Part shown: positions 38,029-50,214 of the stretch, in pieces
Position numbering within the stretch: the first letter of the stretch is position 1
How the letters are laid out: every line of letters begins with the position of its first letter
Assembly (NCBI GenBank): GCA_022829145.1
Contig: CM040751.1
Span: forward strand, 3,227,364-3,291,363
Source of the DNA: Albula goreensis
Taxonomy: Eukaryota; Chordata; Actinopteri; Albuliformes; Albulidae
Direction of reading: 5' to 3'
DNA length: 64,000 bases
Translations under genes and position numbers: made by a program
Notes under the pieces: generated by a model
Told to the model about the DNA's origin: nothing
Seen by the model: only the letters and a program-made list of their open reading frames with translations
Database searches by the model: none

Positions 38029-41000
38029 ACAGAGGCCAGTCTGCTGCCAGCAATCATCTGTGGTTCGTAGAGGGAGATTGGACACCATCTTTGATATTTG
38101 GCATGGATTATTACAGAACTTTAAAACATTTATACATAGTGGATGCATGCACACTTGCACATTTCTGATGCCAAATATACTTTGTAAACGCATTTCCCTC
38201 AGAGCTGTAAATAACCTGCAGTGGTTGGTTTGTTTGACATGATTGTCGTTTAATTTTTTTAAAGGAAAAATAGCTACGAAGAAGGAGAGGGGAGCGGCCA
38301 ATGAGGACGCTATTAAATATTGAGGAGAGGGAGTGGGAGAGAGAGAGGACGGACAGCCAGTTCATCAGCGTATGTGAGCGGAGCATTGGCTATTCTATGC
38401 GTTTATGTGCTCTGCATTCTACAGCACAGCACAGCACAACAGTAATGTATTATCTCAGCATTTCAATTTGTGGTGACTCAATGTGGTGTTGATATTGTGG
38501 TAGGCCACCATGAAATAATCTATTCACGAGCAACACTGGGATGCCTCCTGGGAAACAGGTAAACACACTTTCATTCCAATTTCCTGACTGATTTTTTTGT
38601 GGAAATCTTTAAGTCCAATCTGTTGCCACCTCTGTTGCTCCAAATATGTAGCCAGTTAGTTCCATGTTAGTTAGTGCAATGCTTAGATTGTTGGAACTTA
38701 CCCTCTGTTAAATTCCACTGATGTCTTCATGAATGAGGTAGAATGATTTTGCGTTCACCCGGCGATCCATATCAACTGAATATTGCGTTGGGCTGTTTGG
38801 GCCTTGTCCTAAATTACAATTCATTTACATGCATTTCACTAAACAGTTGGACAACTATAACTAACTGTGGTTATTGGTAAGAGAACTGCTTTCTTCATAG
38901 TTTTATTTGTTCATAGCTTAGCTAGCCAGTATATAACATTACTGGACCAAATTCACAGCAAGATATTTACATGAGTTAATCGTGTAGACCTCAACATAGA
39001 GAATAGGTATTTTTAACTTGTGTAAAATTTTTTGGATTATCAAAAAACAAAATATAAAAATCATGGATACATATCACCTGTCTAATATTTTACAGATTTT
39101 TGTTGAAATTGAGGGTAACTGAACAAGCCATTCCCTAGCTTACTTTCAATTGATGTTACTATGTCTCCCTCTTGACAGATACTAGCTACAATGAGAGTCC
39201 CTATCTTATTGATTGCATGTCAATCATGATGTTGATGTTAATTGCATGTCAGTCATGCTAATAGTTGCTTTTCAGTCAACAGATTGCACATGACATGCCA
39301 TCTTTCCCAAGATTACTTTCAGGTTTAATAAATTATGTTAAATGTGATAAATTAATCTGTTTGCACAACCTCCTTCCACATTTTCAAAGTAATGTATGGA
39401 CACCTAATTTTTCATATTCATTCAAGCTAACCTGTAAAAATTAAAAAATCTATGTGTATTTCAGTTTTAATACATACAGTCCCATTTATACCCATTAGGT
39501 GATCTGCAGAGATGATTTATGGTCAATGGTAACAGATATAAACATTTTTTCCTACATTCAGACCTTCAATAAGCCACCCGTTAGTGAACTTAACGGACAT
39601 GAAGTGTGCTCTATTTTGGCAAAATATCAATACCGCTGCCAGTGTGTCAATACATGAGAAAATGAGTGATGATACAATTCCGTATGGATATTTTGAGCTT
39701 CTTCTTTGTTTTTGTCGAAGGCATGTGCTTCACTCACCAGAGAATGATGGCAGTAAGGAGGAGAGTCAAACAAACCTCCGAGCTGTCCAAAATGAGCTGT
39801 CTGAAATGAAAGTGGGTGTGTTTATTGTATTTTTAAATTACCGTTGTGCAATCAATTTAATTGTATTTTATTTTCAATATATATACTTTGGTTTGCAAAA
39901 CAGCATTGTTTGAGCTTTCTTTGGTTCGGAGTGCCATTGAAGAAGAGAGGATAGGATTTCCCGTGCATTTTTGCAGGATCTGTGATTGTGAATGGGATTC
40001 TGACTGTGGACAGCAGAACAAGCTGTTCACTTGGCTTCGACATCTTTTTGGAAATGAAAAGAGAGTAGGATAAAACAGTCTACTGTCTAAGATTAAAAGC
40101 AGAATCTTTCTGTCATGTGGTATTTTTTAAGAACACTGTCACTCTTGATGTGAGAGCTGGGTGACAGATCAAATTTATGATATGATATGGCAGAAGGATT
40201 TTCGTGATGACAAAATGAATCCACAATGGACAAGAGTTGGCTTGTCTTTTTTGGAATAATTATATTTAGCTTTTTAAGGTCCACTCTTGTCGAACGTTAC
40301 TTCCTGAATTCGCCTGAAGAAATAGTCATGAAATGGAACCAGAGTTAGGATACGGGACACCATGGTTTGAGAAGTGGCGTCTCTTCATTTTCTTGGTGAC
40401 TTTGTGAACAGAATCGTTGTCACGTCTGTACGAACCAAAGACTTGAGCAATCGTTTCAGAAAGAAGTCAGAAGGATTTTCATGGTTGAAATGCTATTCAG
40501 TTACTTTCATTGATATGACAAGTCTCTGTCTTTGATCATTATGCAACTCCATTTTTTAAGCACAGGAAGTGATTCATCGTTTAAAATGTCACAGGGGTCA
40601 AGAGGGCTTTTAATTCGCGCTCCTGCCTTTCTTTAAACATTTGATTAGGTGAGGAGATGTCAAAGTCAAAACCAAAAGTCATCTTTTTCAGAATCAACCG
40701 TAATTTTTTTTTCTCGTTCACATATAAAAACATGTCACAAGACTGAAATCTTAAGTAGGCTACACATTGAGAGCTAAGCAGAACCATTCAAAACAGAGAG
40801 TATTGCTTATGGTATGGGATTGTCTCTCCTATTTTTCCATTGGAAATGAATAACTCAGGTCCATGGTGTAGCTGAGATGCAGCGATGTTCATTGGAGCAC
40901 CACAGGCAGGCTGACTCCAGGGGTGACCTGCCTTTTTTGGAGCGTGGGTGTGGCCGCTCTTGTAGACACGCCCCTGCCTCTGACATCACTTTTCTTGGAC

Positions 41001-41162
41001 ACGGTGCCTTACGATAGGTGTTGGGTCTTCATTTGAAATGTCAGAGGATCCATCCGCAATAAGTGAAAAGGTCTTGGCATTCTTGCATTTGACATAAATC
41101 TGATAGCCATGATTTCACTCATTTCCAAATTGACAGTTTAGCCACATGGACATTGACAGTAG

Positions 41163-41164
<2 letters not shown>

Positions 41165-41217
<53 letters not shown>
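41165..41217. repeat. (GT)n microsatellite
   Basis: Uninterrupted GT for 53 bases. Confidence 0.98.
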
Positions 41218-41218
<1 letters not shown>

Positions 41219-43663
41219 AGGGTGGGGGTGGAGGATCCCTTATCAGCACCGAGTGCGTTGCTATACAAACAATATAAAATTCACACACTAAAAGATTCAC
41301 ACTTTCAATCTTTTTCAACAAGTGTACTCTTCTTCTTCCTGTTACACACAGATATAAGGCAAATACCACAACAATTGGAAAGATCTCTGTTTTGTTTCAG
41401 GTTGTGTCTCTGGAGCGATTGCTTGCTGTCTGTTTTAACAACCATCATCACACGTCACAGCGCGACCACTGCCTGTCTCGTCTGAACTACCCTGAAAGTT
41501 AAATTCCTGCATATTTTCCTTATTTCTCATCAAATTCCTGTTTCTCGTTTTGAAACTGGACTGTCATTATTGTTATTTCTGCCACCTTCTGTCTTCACTA
41601 GCATCCCTCCTTGATATGCCGTTGTCTTCTCTCCTGTTTGTTTTATGAAATACTAGAAATGACAGGTATATGGGGTCCACAAATAATAGAGTATAACTGG
41701 TAGAAGGAAATTGTTTATATTTTAGCGCTATTCTCACTGGTGTGTTTCAACAATACAAGGGAACAGATGTATAATTTAATTGGGTGTATCTGAACTGACC
41801 AGAAATGAAGGAATCTGTTTCTCCCTTGCTGGGGTATTGCATGGCCCTGTCTGGTGCTTGTTGTCTCCCCCTGCCTGCCGAATCTGTACCTCGGTATCTA
41901 CCACTCTGCCCACTCCTTCTGCCGGTTCTCCATCTTGTTTTTTCGTTTCTTCGTCAAATCATATAACAAATGAATCTGTCCACAGAAAAATGTTTAAGTT
42001 AGCTAGCCAGCTGAGATTCGCAAGTGTTATTTCTCTCGAATTTAAGGTCAGAGCCGTGTTGAGATAGTTTGCTTATTTTTATTTTGCATCCTTCATAAAC
42101 TTTAATTATGGTTGGTTTCATTATGTCATGTATGCTTTTGTGTTCTTTGGTTTCTTAATGACTATTTTGTCATGTAAAATGTATTTTTTTTATATATAGT
42201 ACAATATAAATATAACTCATGGAGACTAAAAGAGCCTTGAGCTGTTCTTCATGTAGTTCTTTTGAGTTTGACTTATGATAATGTGTTTTTACATTACAGA
42301 TTCAGAAACAAATACATAACTGCAACGCACACATATTAAATGCACACAAACTTTCTTTTCAAAATTTCATTTATGCCACAGAAGCTAGGCACTATGAATA
42401 GTATAATATTTAATTGCACAGGATTCCTCTGGACCTGAAGTGTGGAACCCTAATTACTTTTCACAGTTTTCTAGTGAGGAACAATTGTCTCAATATAGAG
42501 GATGGGACTATAGGAAATTATCTTAATTAAGAACATATAAACAGTGAACTAACTCAGTCTTTGTTCTCTGAACAGAGATGGAAAATTTTGTTTTTGAAAA
42601 GTAGAAGTACGACCACGCTTGAACAAATTAGCCCCCCTACCTGTCTGAAGAGTTATCCTAATTAGAATACACTTTTAGTGTATTGGTGTGGCAAACACAT
42701 GGCAGTACTTCAACTTTCTCAAGTCGAGCTTCTCCACCTCTGTTTCTTAACACTAACTCTACGCAGCTAACTAACCTCAGCAGGGTATATTTATCAGTGT
42801 GTAATTACTATGGGTGCAGCAATTACTTCATTTCTAATCATGCGTAAGTTATTCATTCACGTCTTTGATTTTTATCGAATTACGATGCAAGCGGTCAGAC
42901 TGAAAAATAAAAAAACATCCTCTGACTTCTTAGCAGGTATTATTTTAAAGGACTTCATTTATTTATGCCAACTGTATCGGTTTCTCTAGAAACATGTGTT
43001 CAGGAATTGTGTGGGTAACCACTTTGAATAGAAAAGTAGTGTGCCATATGCAAGAGCTTTGGCCCACCTCATTACACACTCATCTATCGGCTTTCCTTTC
43101 TTTCCGAATTGATTGCTTATGCCACCTTGGTTGTTGACCCCTCTGAATATCTTCGGCGGAACTCAAAACGCCCATTCTTCGTTCGGTACAACTCTGGGAC
43201 AACATAGTGTGCTTCTGCAAATGCTTTAAACATTTTGTAGTTTCATCACTTGGTGCATGTACATTTTTTTGGTCGACGGAGGTGTGTTTGAATCGATCAT
43301 TTCAATAATTAGAATCAGAGCACTCGACATACCGCTGTGGGCTGCAGATACTTCTGTTTTTGTTTGAGGGCGTTTCTCTACGCCTCATTTGACCATCAAG
43401 CGACGGTCTTGGCTATCACGGAGACTGCTTCACGCAGACCTGAGGTGTGTGTCTCCTAGTGACAACAACACTAAAGGCCTCACTATACTCCATTCAAATG
43501 CAAACTTGTGCCGCCAAGTCGATGCCTGTGAATTAATTGCTTTTGCACTTTGAGTGACATCATGTTATACCACTATCTCATTGAGATGCAGTTTACACTG
43601 TAGATTTTATTTACCCATTCAACATCAGGTTGGCACCAGACAAATTCATTTTATTTTGTTCAG

Positions 43664-43726
43664 AGACCGATCATTTGGTTATGGTGGCAATGTTACAACT
43701 CCCAAAGAATAAGATGGTGGAGACAG
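43664..43726 (+). other. Candidate exon by splice signals
   Basis: A T-rich tract ending TTTTGTTCAG precedes, and GGTAAGAT follows, a 63-base segment. Two of the three forward frames are open: one reads RPIIWLWWQCYNSQR, the other TDHLVMVAMLQLPKNKMVET. No adjoining exon or host gene is recognised, so this may be fortuitous. Confidence 0.2.
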
Positions 43727-43781
43727 GTAAGATAGTCATGTGTGGCAAGTAAAAAAGAAAATTAGGTGGGGGAGGGGGGGG

Positions 43782-44046
43782 TTAACCATGGTGGTCAGAG
43801 CAGTGTGCAAAAGGGAAGAAAATTACTTTTAACCATGGTGGTCAGGCAGTGTGCACTATAGAGGGAAGGGCACGTTAACCCATGGTGGTCAGAGCAGTGT
43901 GCACTATAGAGGGAAGGGCACGTTACTTACTTTTAACCATGGTGGTCAGAGCAGTGTGCACTATAGAGGGAAGGGCACGTTACTTACTTTTAACCATGGT
44001 GGTCAGAGCAGTGTGCACTATAGAGGAAAGGGAATATTATTTGCTT
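43782..44046. repeat. 57-bp minisatellite, five copies
   Basis: Units begin TTAACCATGGTGGTCAGAGC at 43782, 43829, 43875, 43933 and 43990. The first three are shortened and the last two are full 57-bp copies. Because 57 is 19 codons, the unit stays open in two frames across the array; this explains the 64- and 90-codon open frames, which I do not regard as genes. Confidence 0.95.
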
Positions 44047-44170
44047 TCAAATGCCTTCTGGCCAGTTCTACCCTGATACAATCGCTGCCATCCTCACTGC
44101 CCCCCCAACTAGTTTTCAACTAGCCTGTATACTACGACAGCATAACAGAATTCCTGAAATTTATTCCAGT

Positions 44171-44184
44171 CCACCTGGGGGCGC
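44171..44184 (+). promoter_or_regulatory. CTCF-like motif
   Basis: CCACCTGGGGGCGC matches 13 of 14 positions of the CTCF core. Confidence 0.4.
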
Positions 44185-44215
44185 CACTGCTTAAAAGCCA
44201 AACAACCGTCTTGTA

Positions 44216-45720
44216 ATGAACAAAGTGACCCTGCTGGAACTCACTCGGCTTCACCTCCTTCAGTTGAGCTGCCCCCAAAAAGTGAGGAGCATCCCTGTCC
44301 CCTTCAATTTTCCTGTGGATGAACCTGTTGAAGTACTCGCGAATGCCCCCATGGCAGCTGCAGAAGAGGAGTCAAAACCCCTCCAGTGGATTTGAAAATG
44401 GTGCTCTTTCTGAACATGACAATCCAACCAATCAAGACGAGCGGACAGACCCAGTCGACCTCCCTGAACCTAACTCTCCCGGCCCATCTTTACATGGGAT
44501 TTTTCAGGAGCACGCTGGGGGAACAGGGGGACGCTGAGGCTGTCAAGACCACTCGTGACATTGAAACGGAAGAAATGCAATAATTAGGATCGGCTGGAGA
44601 TTTTGTCCGGCGTTCTCTAAGGCAGCTGGAGGAACCGGAGGGACTTCGGTACACCTGGCTTGGAAATCCAAGGCCTCAGCACAGCCTTTAGCTGTTCAGT
44701 GAACAGTCAGATTTCCCTAAGGAACAGCTCATGCATACATCCCCTACCCCAGTTATACCACTGACCAGTCAACCGTTACATTAGCGCAATGGGGATTGTG
44801 CATCTTCAAAAAGGGGGAGGGCGTAACCCCGGTTAAATAATGGGACAAAAAAAATTAAAAACCAAATTTTAATTTGTTTTTGCTGGATGGAAGACATATT
44901 GGAATCAATTATTCATAAAAGGTAAAGTTTGTATGAATAAACAAACCGTCCAGTTAACATTGGAATTAAGCCTGATTTATTTAATCAGCTTGAATATGCC
45001 TGTCTGCTTTCAGGGTGACCAGTTGGAGAATATCATTCGTGTCTTTCTGAATAACGATGAGACTCACGCTTTGAACAGCGGCTAACACTGTCAGGAAGCT
45101 AACACCCTTGGGCTTTCACCCTGTGCTGCCATTTCTGGTTTTAAGGCTGTCTTTGCGTACAAATTCATTCTAATTAGCGGGTGGTAGCCCCTCTGATGGA
45201 AGTTCAAGCTTCTGGCTGCCCACTGACAGCTTCTCAGTTCCACCATTAAACAGGCCCAGTGGAATCATGACAACTAGCCAGTCGTATTCACTGACATCAC
45301 GAAAGCCTTTGACTCCATTTCCCATGAGCACAAGCTGCATTTTTCAATTGCGTGTATTTGAAGCAAGGTGTGGCGATACATTTTGACATGCTCAAAAACG
45401 CTCTATATTTAGAGTACAATTCTATGTCCAGTTGTCGGCGGCTCCTGCGGTCACTGAGGTAAAGTCCTGTTGCTCACATTTGCGCTCAGCTGGAACCAGC
45501 TTCTGTTCAAGAGCGCAGTGGGTGACGAAGAGCCTGCCGGTGTCCTCAGTGACAGGGCTCTGGGCAGTAGCTGTAAACTCAGCATAGACACATGCTAATT
45601 AGGGAGACCTTATGTCACCACTGTTATTTAACATTGCCATGGAACACACTACACTGCTTCATCTGCACTACTCTGGGAGCATGGAAGCCAGTCCCTATAA
45701 GATATGCATAAAAAAACAAC
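44216..45720 (+). mobile_element. LINE (non-LTR) reverse transcriptase remnant
   Basis: The 3' part carries two separated reverse-transcriptase motifs. VVFTDITKAFDSISHEHK (about 45279-45332) includes the first catalytic Asp of the polymerase palm. GDLMSPLLFNIAM (about 45611-45650) follows after stops and frameshifts, in the position of the conserved G-D-P-x-S-P block. I do not see the downstream F/Y-x-D-D active site, so the copy is truncated or decayed. The upstream part (44216-44830) is GC-rich and open in pieces, including a 59-codon ATG frame at 44216-44395; it may be the element's N-terminal region, but no domain is recognised there. The LINE call is strong for 45270-45720 and weaker upstream. 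The clade, perhaps R2/NeSL-like from memory of motif style, is unsure. Confidence 0.7.
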
Positions 45721-48185
45721 ATAAAACCACGCTAATATATTGGCTACTAATGCTATGTGTGTGCGTGAGAGTTTGAATGTGTGTACCTATATGAATATTG
45801 CGACAATGAAATTAGCTTTTGATATTCATATCTATCAAACTTATTCCATATCAAATCTGAATTAATGATGCATCAACATGTGTTTGAGTAACACATCAGA
45901 GATATTGGCAACATGCAGCCAGTTCACTGCACAATAATGAGGAATGTGTTCACGCAATCTGTTGCAGAAATATAAGTATTACATTTCAACTGAACTGGAT
46001 TTAATGCAATTGTATATGATTTAAATATAGCTATAATATTATATAAAAATGAAATTTAGCTTCAGTGAATTCTCATTCGCTGTAATGAAGGTGGTGATAA
46101 ATGTTTTTTTCACTATATTAGTGTTATACAACCTTCTGTAGGTTTTTTACAAGTACTATGCAAACTTATACTTTAATATAGATAATGCTAGACCTGGATA
46201 TATTGTCAGCATACAATAAATATAATTGAAATTGAGTAAATTATCTAACCTATGTAACAAATGATAATGTTTACCCATAAATGATAATTAATTATGTTAC
46301 TACAGGGTCTAAGGAAACATTTTTACATTTTTAATGCAATTTTCAATTAGATACTTTGCTGTCCTTCTCAATGGCAGCATGTTCTCTCAGCTGTACATAC
46401 ATTATTCTGCCCAAATGTACATTTACAATAACTTGTAGTGCTATTTGCATAAATATTTTAATGAGCACAGATTCGCAAGCCTCATGCTGACATGCAGTTA
46501 ATGGCTCTAGGAATGCTGGAATTTGGAATGATAAAATTATACCATTATCAACCACCAGAGGGCATTTGTGAGCCTTCAGTTTCAGCAAATTCCACAGCAA
46601 GCACAGACAACTGAACAGTAGTTCATTTGAAAAACTGCAAATTCAACAAACAGATTAGCTTAGCTATTAAATGTAATCATATTTTGGAGAAAGAAAAGAA
46701 GATTCTTGGCTGATGTGTTGTTGTGGAAAGCTATCGTCTCATACTATGAGTGAGGGAGGCAGAGCATTAAACGGACAGACTCTGTGTGATGTGTGTTAGT
46801 GTGAAGTGTCTCCAGTATAAGCAGTCTCAAGATATAATAATTTGGGTTACACTTTGTATCATCAGACTCTTGTGATAGTACATATTAAATTAATAATTAT
46901 AATATATGCTGTAATACTGAGTTTATGGCATATACTGGAGAATTATGGGAATCTGAGTTGTGCTCAGAATAATAAATAACACTTTGCACTCTGTATCGAG
47001 AGAAAAGTAAGTTTGTAATAGACATTTTTAGGAACAGGCCGGTTAAGACTGAACTTCAATCAAAGTTCCTTTCAGGCCATTTGCACTAAAATCAGACCTT
47101 TTAAACCTGCTTAATATGGTGTGGCTCCACAACAAAGTAATTTTTTTTTTCCTCACAGCAGTGAAATGAGGAGGAGGTCATGTTCTAATAATGTTTTAAG
47201 TTCCACTGTACCTGATTAGTTAGGAGAAACATAACATTTCTCCTATCTAGTATGATCAATCTGTTATACAGTACCTCCTTAGCACAGTATTAGGTATACA
47301 TTACAACATGGGAAAGGAACAATTAAGTAAATCATTGATACAGTAAAAATATAAATGAAGACATTAAATAAATGTACAAATAAAATATCAGGTATTAAGA
47401 AAATAGAAAATACCAAAACATGTGTAACCCTGAAAATCATGGTGGATTGGGTAAAAATTGCAGCCATATTTTCCCAACTGAGAACATTTGTTACAGTAGT
47501 AAACATTTCCAACTGCGGACTTTCTGCTAAAACCTCTGCAGGATACAGCAGGCGCCACCAACTTCGCAAAAATGAGACATTTTATCAAAATTGGATTTTG
47601 TTTGGTTGGAATTGCTGAGAGCAAAAACATCTGGATTACACATTTCGGAGCTTGATAAGCACGCTCAAACATTCTCACCATCACAGAGAAATCTTAAAAA
47701 GCAAATTGGCACATAGCTGAGACAACTCTTAAGCCAAACTTTACATACACCTGTACATAAAGCTCATACATAACATTGCACTAGACTAAATGAAATGGCA
47801 TTTGGACAGAATGAAATCAAAAATGAGCATTTAAATCCCTTTAAAGGCAAATTATATTAAATCAAACAAGACTTGTACTGAATAAAAATGAACTGATTTT
47901 GTTTCCCTGCATTTGCCTCTAATATCTGTTTATTTAAAAAATAATAATTCTTGGTCTCTCTCCCCAAGCTAATCCCCATTAAAACAAGATAAAACATTAA
48001 GTGAATCTTTGTTTACTAAAGATTGCATTTAATCTTTGTATTTCTTTCATTACAAAAGTATTGAGGCAAATTTCAAATATGGCTGGCTTTTAACTCCTCA
48101 CCCCAGAGCTCATTAAAACAAAAAACAAAAAAAAAAAAACAGGATATATGAATATTCAATAAGGAACACAATGACATTGCACCCC
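45721..48185. other. AT-rich intergenic DNA
   Basis: No gene is recognised. Contains a CTCF-like site at 46553-46566. Overlapping open frames on both strands at 47279-47684 have no recognisable domain. Confidence 0.5.
46553..46566 (+). promoter_or_regulatory. CTCF-like motif
   Basis: CCACCAGAGGGCAT matches 13 of 14 positions of the CTCF core and is the best-looking of the CTCF-like sites here. Confidence 0.4.
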
Positions 48186-48213
48186 CCACACACACACACA
48201 CACACCCACACAC
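48186..48213. repeat. Short (CA)n microsatellite
   Basis: CA repeats with one CCC interruption, preceded by a C run. Confidence 0.9.
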
Positions 48214-49129
48214 CTCCTCCAACAATACCATGCGTAGACAAGACTACTAGTCAACTTGCACACGAGACACAAAGGAAAACCGGTACCACCTGCATATAAT
48301 AATCTGCACAATTTTCATAAATGGCTCGGCTGCTACAGATACATCATCACATGCCCTGGAGAATAAACGATTGTGAAAGTGAGACGTAAAATGTGATGCC
48401 GAAAACAACACAACAATTTGGGGGGCATCTTGATTAACTTGAATTTCATTTCAGCTGTATGTAGTTCTTGTAGTCCATTTAACTTTGTCTCTACCTATAT
48501 TTTCGTGTATAGCCCTGAAGCCAGTAACATGGCGACATGGTGCTGATTCACAAGTGTTTCCCACAGCAGTTTACGAGTGTGGTGTTTGTGTTCACAAGGC
48601 ATGAAAAATACTGTTTTCCTGTGCATTTGCTTTGATTTGAATTGCGCATAGACGACTGTGATATTAGTATTAGAAAGGGGAGCGACAGTCTGGCAGAGAT
48701 GCCTGGCACACCTGTGTGTTTAGGCTGCAGATTTCAGAGCATGTCAATAAAGTGTTTTCTGTATTATAGAAATGTGAATGCTGCGATTTTGTCTCTTTCA
48801 CGCTGAGAAGGGATTTGACTGCTTTTGAAGTGGTATGTAGCGTTCGCTTGTATATCTTCCCCAAACGCATATCAAATGTCACACTTAAAAAGTGCTTTAT
48901 TTAATACTTAGACTGGAACCAGACATGTTTTTTATTACCATGAGGCCGCAGGTTACCTTACCCTCTCTGCGTGATAAGAGCATGCTTTTAAGTTTTTCAC
49001 TTGAATGCCTAAAATGTTAAATACTTAAATGATACAAAATACAAAAAATACAATACAATGAAAATATGATAAATAAAAAAATGTATTCACATGACAAACA
49101 ATTTTTTAGTCATCCTCCTATTCCTCACA
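48214..49129. other. Intergenic DNA
   Basis: No gene is recognised. A-rich stretch at 49020-49085. Confidence 0.55.
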
Positions 49130-50142
49130 ACCACCTGCTGACTCTCAAAGTCCCTCTCTAGCTCTCCATCCTCCCTGCCCACAAACCCTCCAGTGCAGTC
49201 AGCGGTCCGAGAATTTTGGCACACATTACGTCATTACCTCCACAGTCTTTTCCCCCAACACACATGGTCCAGTCCACAGCACTCGGTGCTCTCAAGGCCA
49301 GCCTGCACCTGCCTAGCCCAGGAGAGGGGGAAGGAACCACACTCAGCCTGACTCGGGAATGGAGGGCTGTACCGCCAGGGGAAGGAGACAAGGAGGAGTG
49401 TACACACACACACACACACAACACAGACACAGAACAAGAAAAAGCAAAAGAGTGGACTGTGCCAGGCCAGTCTACACCCCAAAATCAAAAACAAAAAATC
49501 AGAAGAAACACACAGATTTTGGGGGCGCTCATGGCACTCTTCTGTGCTTCCTGGCTTGGGCTACTGGCAGCTCCTCACTGCACCTCCTTCAGACCCCGCC
49601 GACGCAGTGTCCGCTGTGGTCCAGGGCTCTTAGAGAGCGGAGCTGCAGATCACCAACCCGGCCTCCCTCTATGCAGTACAGCACTCACTCGCACACTCAG
49701 CTCAGTTCACCTCCGTTCCCTGGTGAGGACGGTTTTCCCCAAGCCGAACCCGTAATACGTGAATAAGAGGGGGTCCCCGGCTCTGGTCCTGCTGCTCCTC
49801 ACACTCTCATTCTGTTGTTCCAGCTCTTGCCCTCCTTGCCCCATCCAGCCTCTGCTGCCAGGTAAGTCTGCCGTCTTAACAAACTCACAAACCAACAAAC
49901 ACACGCTCTCCCAGCCACACTAACAAAAATACAAAGGAAAATAATAATAATCAATTAACACCAGACTGTGACTCTAGGGTTTGAACTAAAGAATAAATAA
50001 AAGAAAAATTCGCCACCAGAAAAATGAAACTGAAAACCCATTGTGAAGATTTCTTCCTGTGGTGTGCCTGTAAATTTACTCCTATTCACTGTTTCTGTCC
50101 CCAACCCGGCCAGATAATTAACAAACGGGAGCAGATGTCTCA
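49130..50142 (-). mobile_element. Possible LTR of the adjacent gypsy-type element
   Basis: Directly after the retroelement's integrase C-terminal end (minus-strand sense), a G-rich run (GGCGGTGGGG, about 50143-50152) is followed by TGAGACATC, as a polypurine tract followed by an LTR start would be. The next ~1 kb is GC-rich and non-coding-like, with an AATAAA-like word on neither strand placed decisively. The outer boundary is a guess, and no second LTR copy is present for comparison. Open frames across this block (for example 49216-49755 plus strand) are probably incidental. A (CA)n run lies at 49401-49420. Confidence 0.3.
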
Positions 50143-50214
50143 CCCCACCGCCATGCAGAGATCTCCTCCAAGCCCAATTATTCAATAAAAGTCAGTAACT
50201 TCAACCCAGACAGC

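Larger units (their letters stand above)
34776..43663. other. Gene desert segment
   Basis: Almost 9 kb without a recognised gene. It includes a 156-codon minus-strand frame at 35431-35901 of unknown nature, an ETS/GC-box-like cluster at about 37308-37328, a CTCF-like site near 38015, a CCAAT-containing patch near 38300, and coding-like patches at 39560-40075 with no domain I recognise. Confidence 0.45.

Noticed and set aside
38541-38558. ATGCCTCCTGGGAAACAG followed by GTAAAC, a possible first coding exon
   Set aside because: A plausible acceptor exists near 39564, but the joined frame stops after about 30 codons and has no recognisable product.
39584-40073. Two neighbouring coding-like frames (109 and 70 codons)
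   Set aside because: No domain recognised in either; frame and splice linkage between them could not be established.
41115-41485. Frames made of Cys-Val or Thr-His repeats
   Set aside because: Translations of the (GT)n microsatellite.
49216-49766. 179- and 135-codon plus-strand frames
   Set aside because: They overlap in two frames, include a (CA)n run and lie in the GC-rich block that probably belongs to the retroelement on the other strand.
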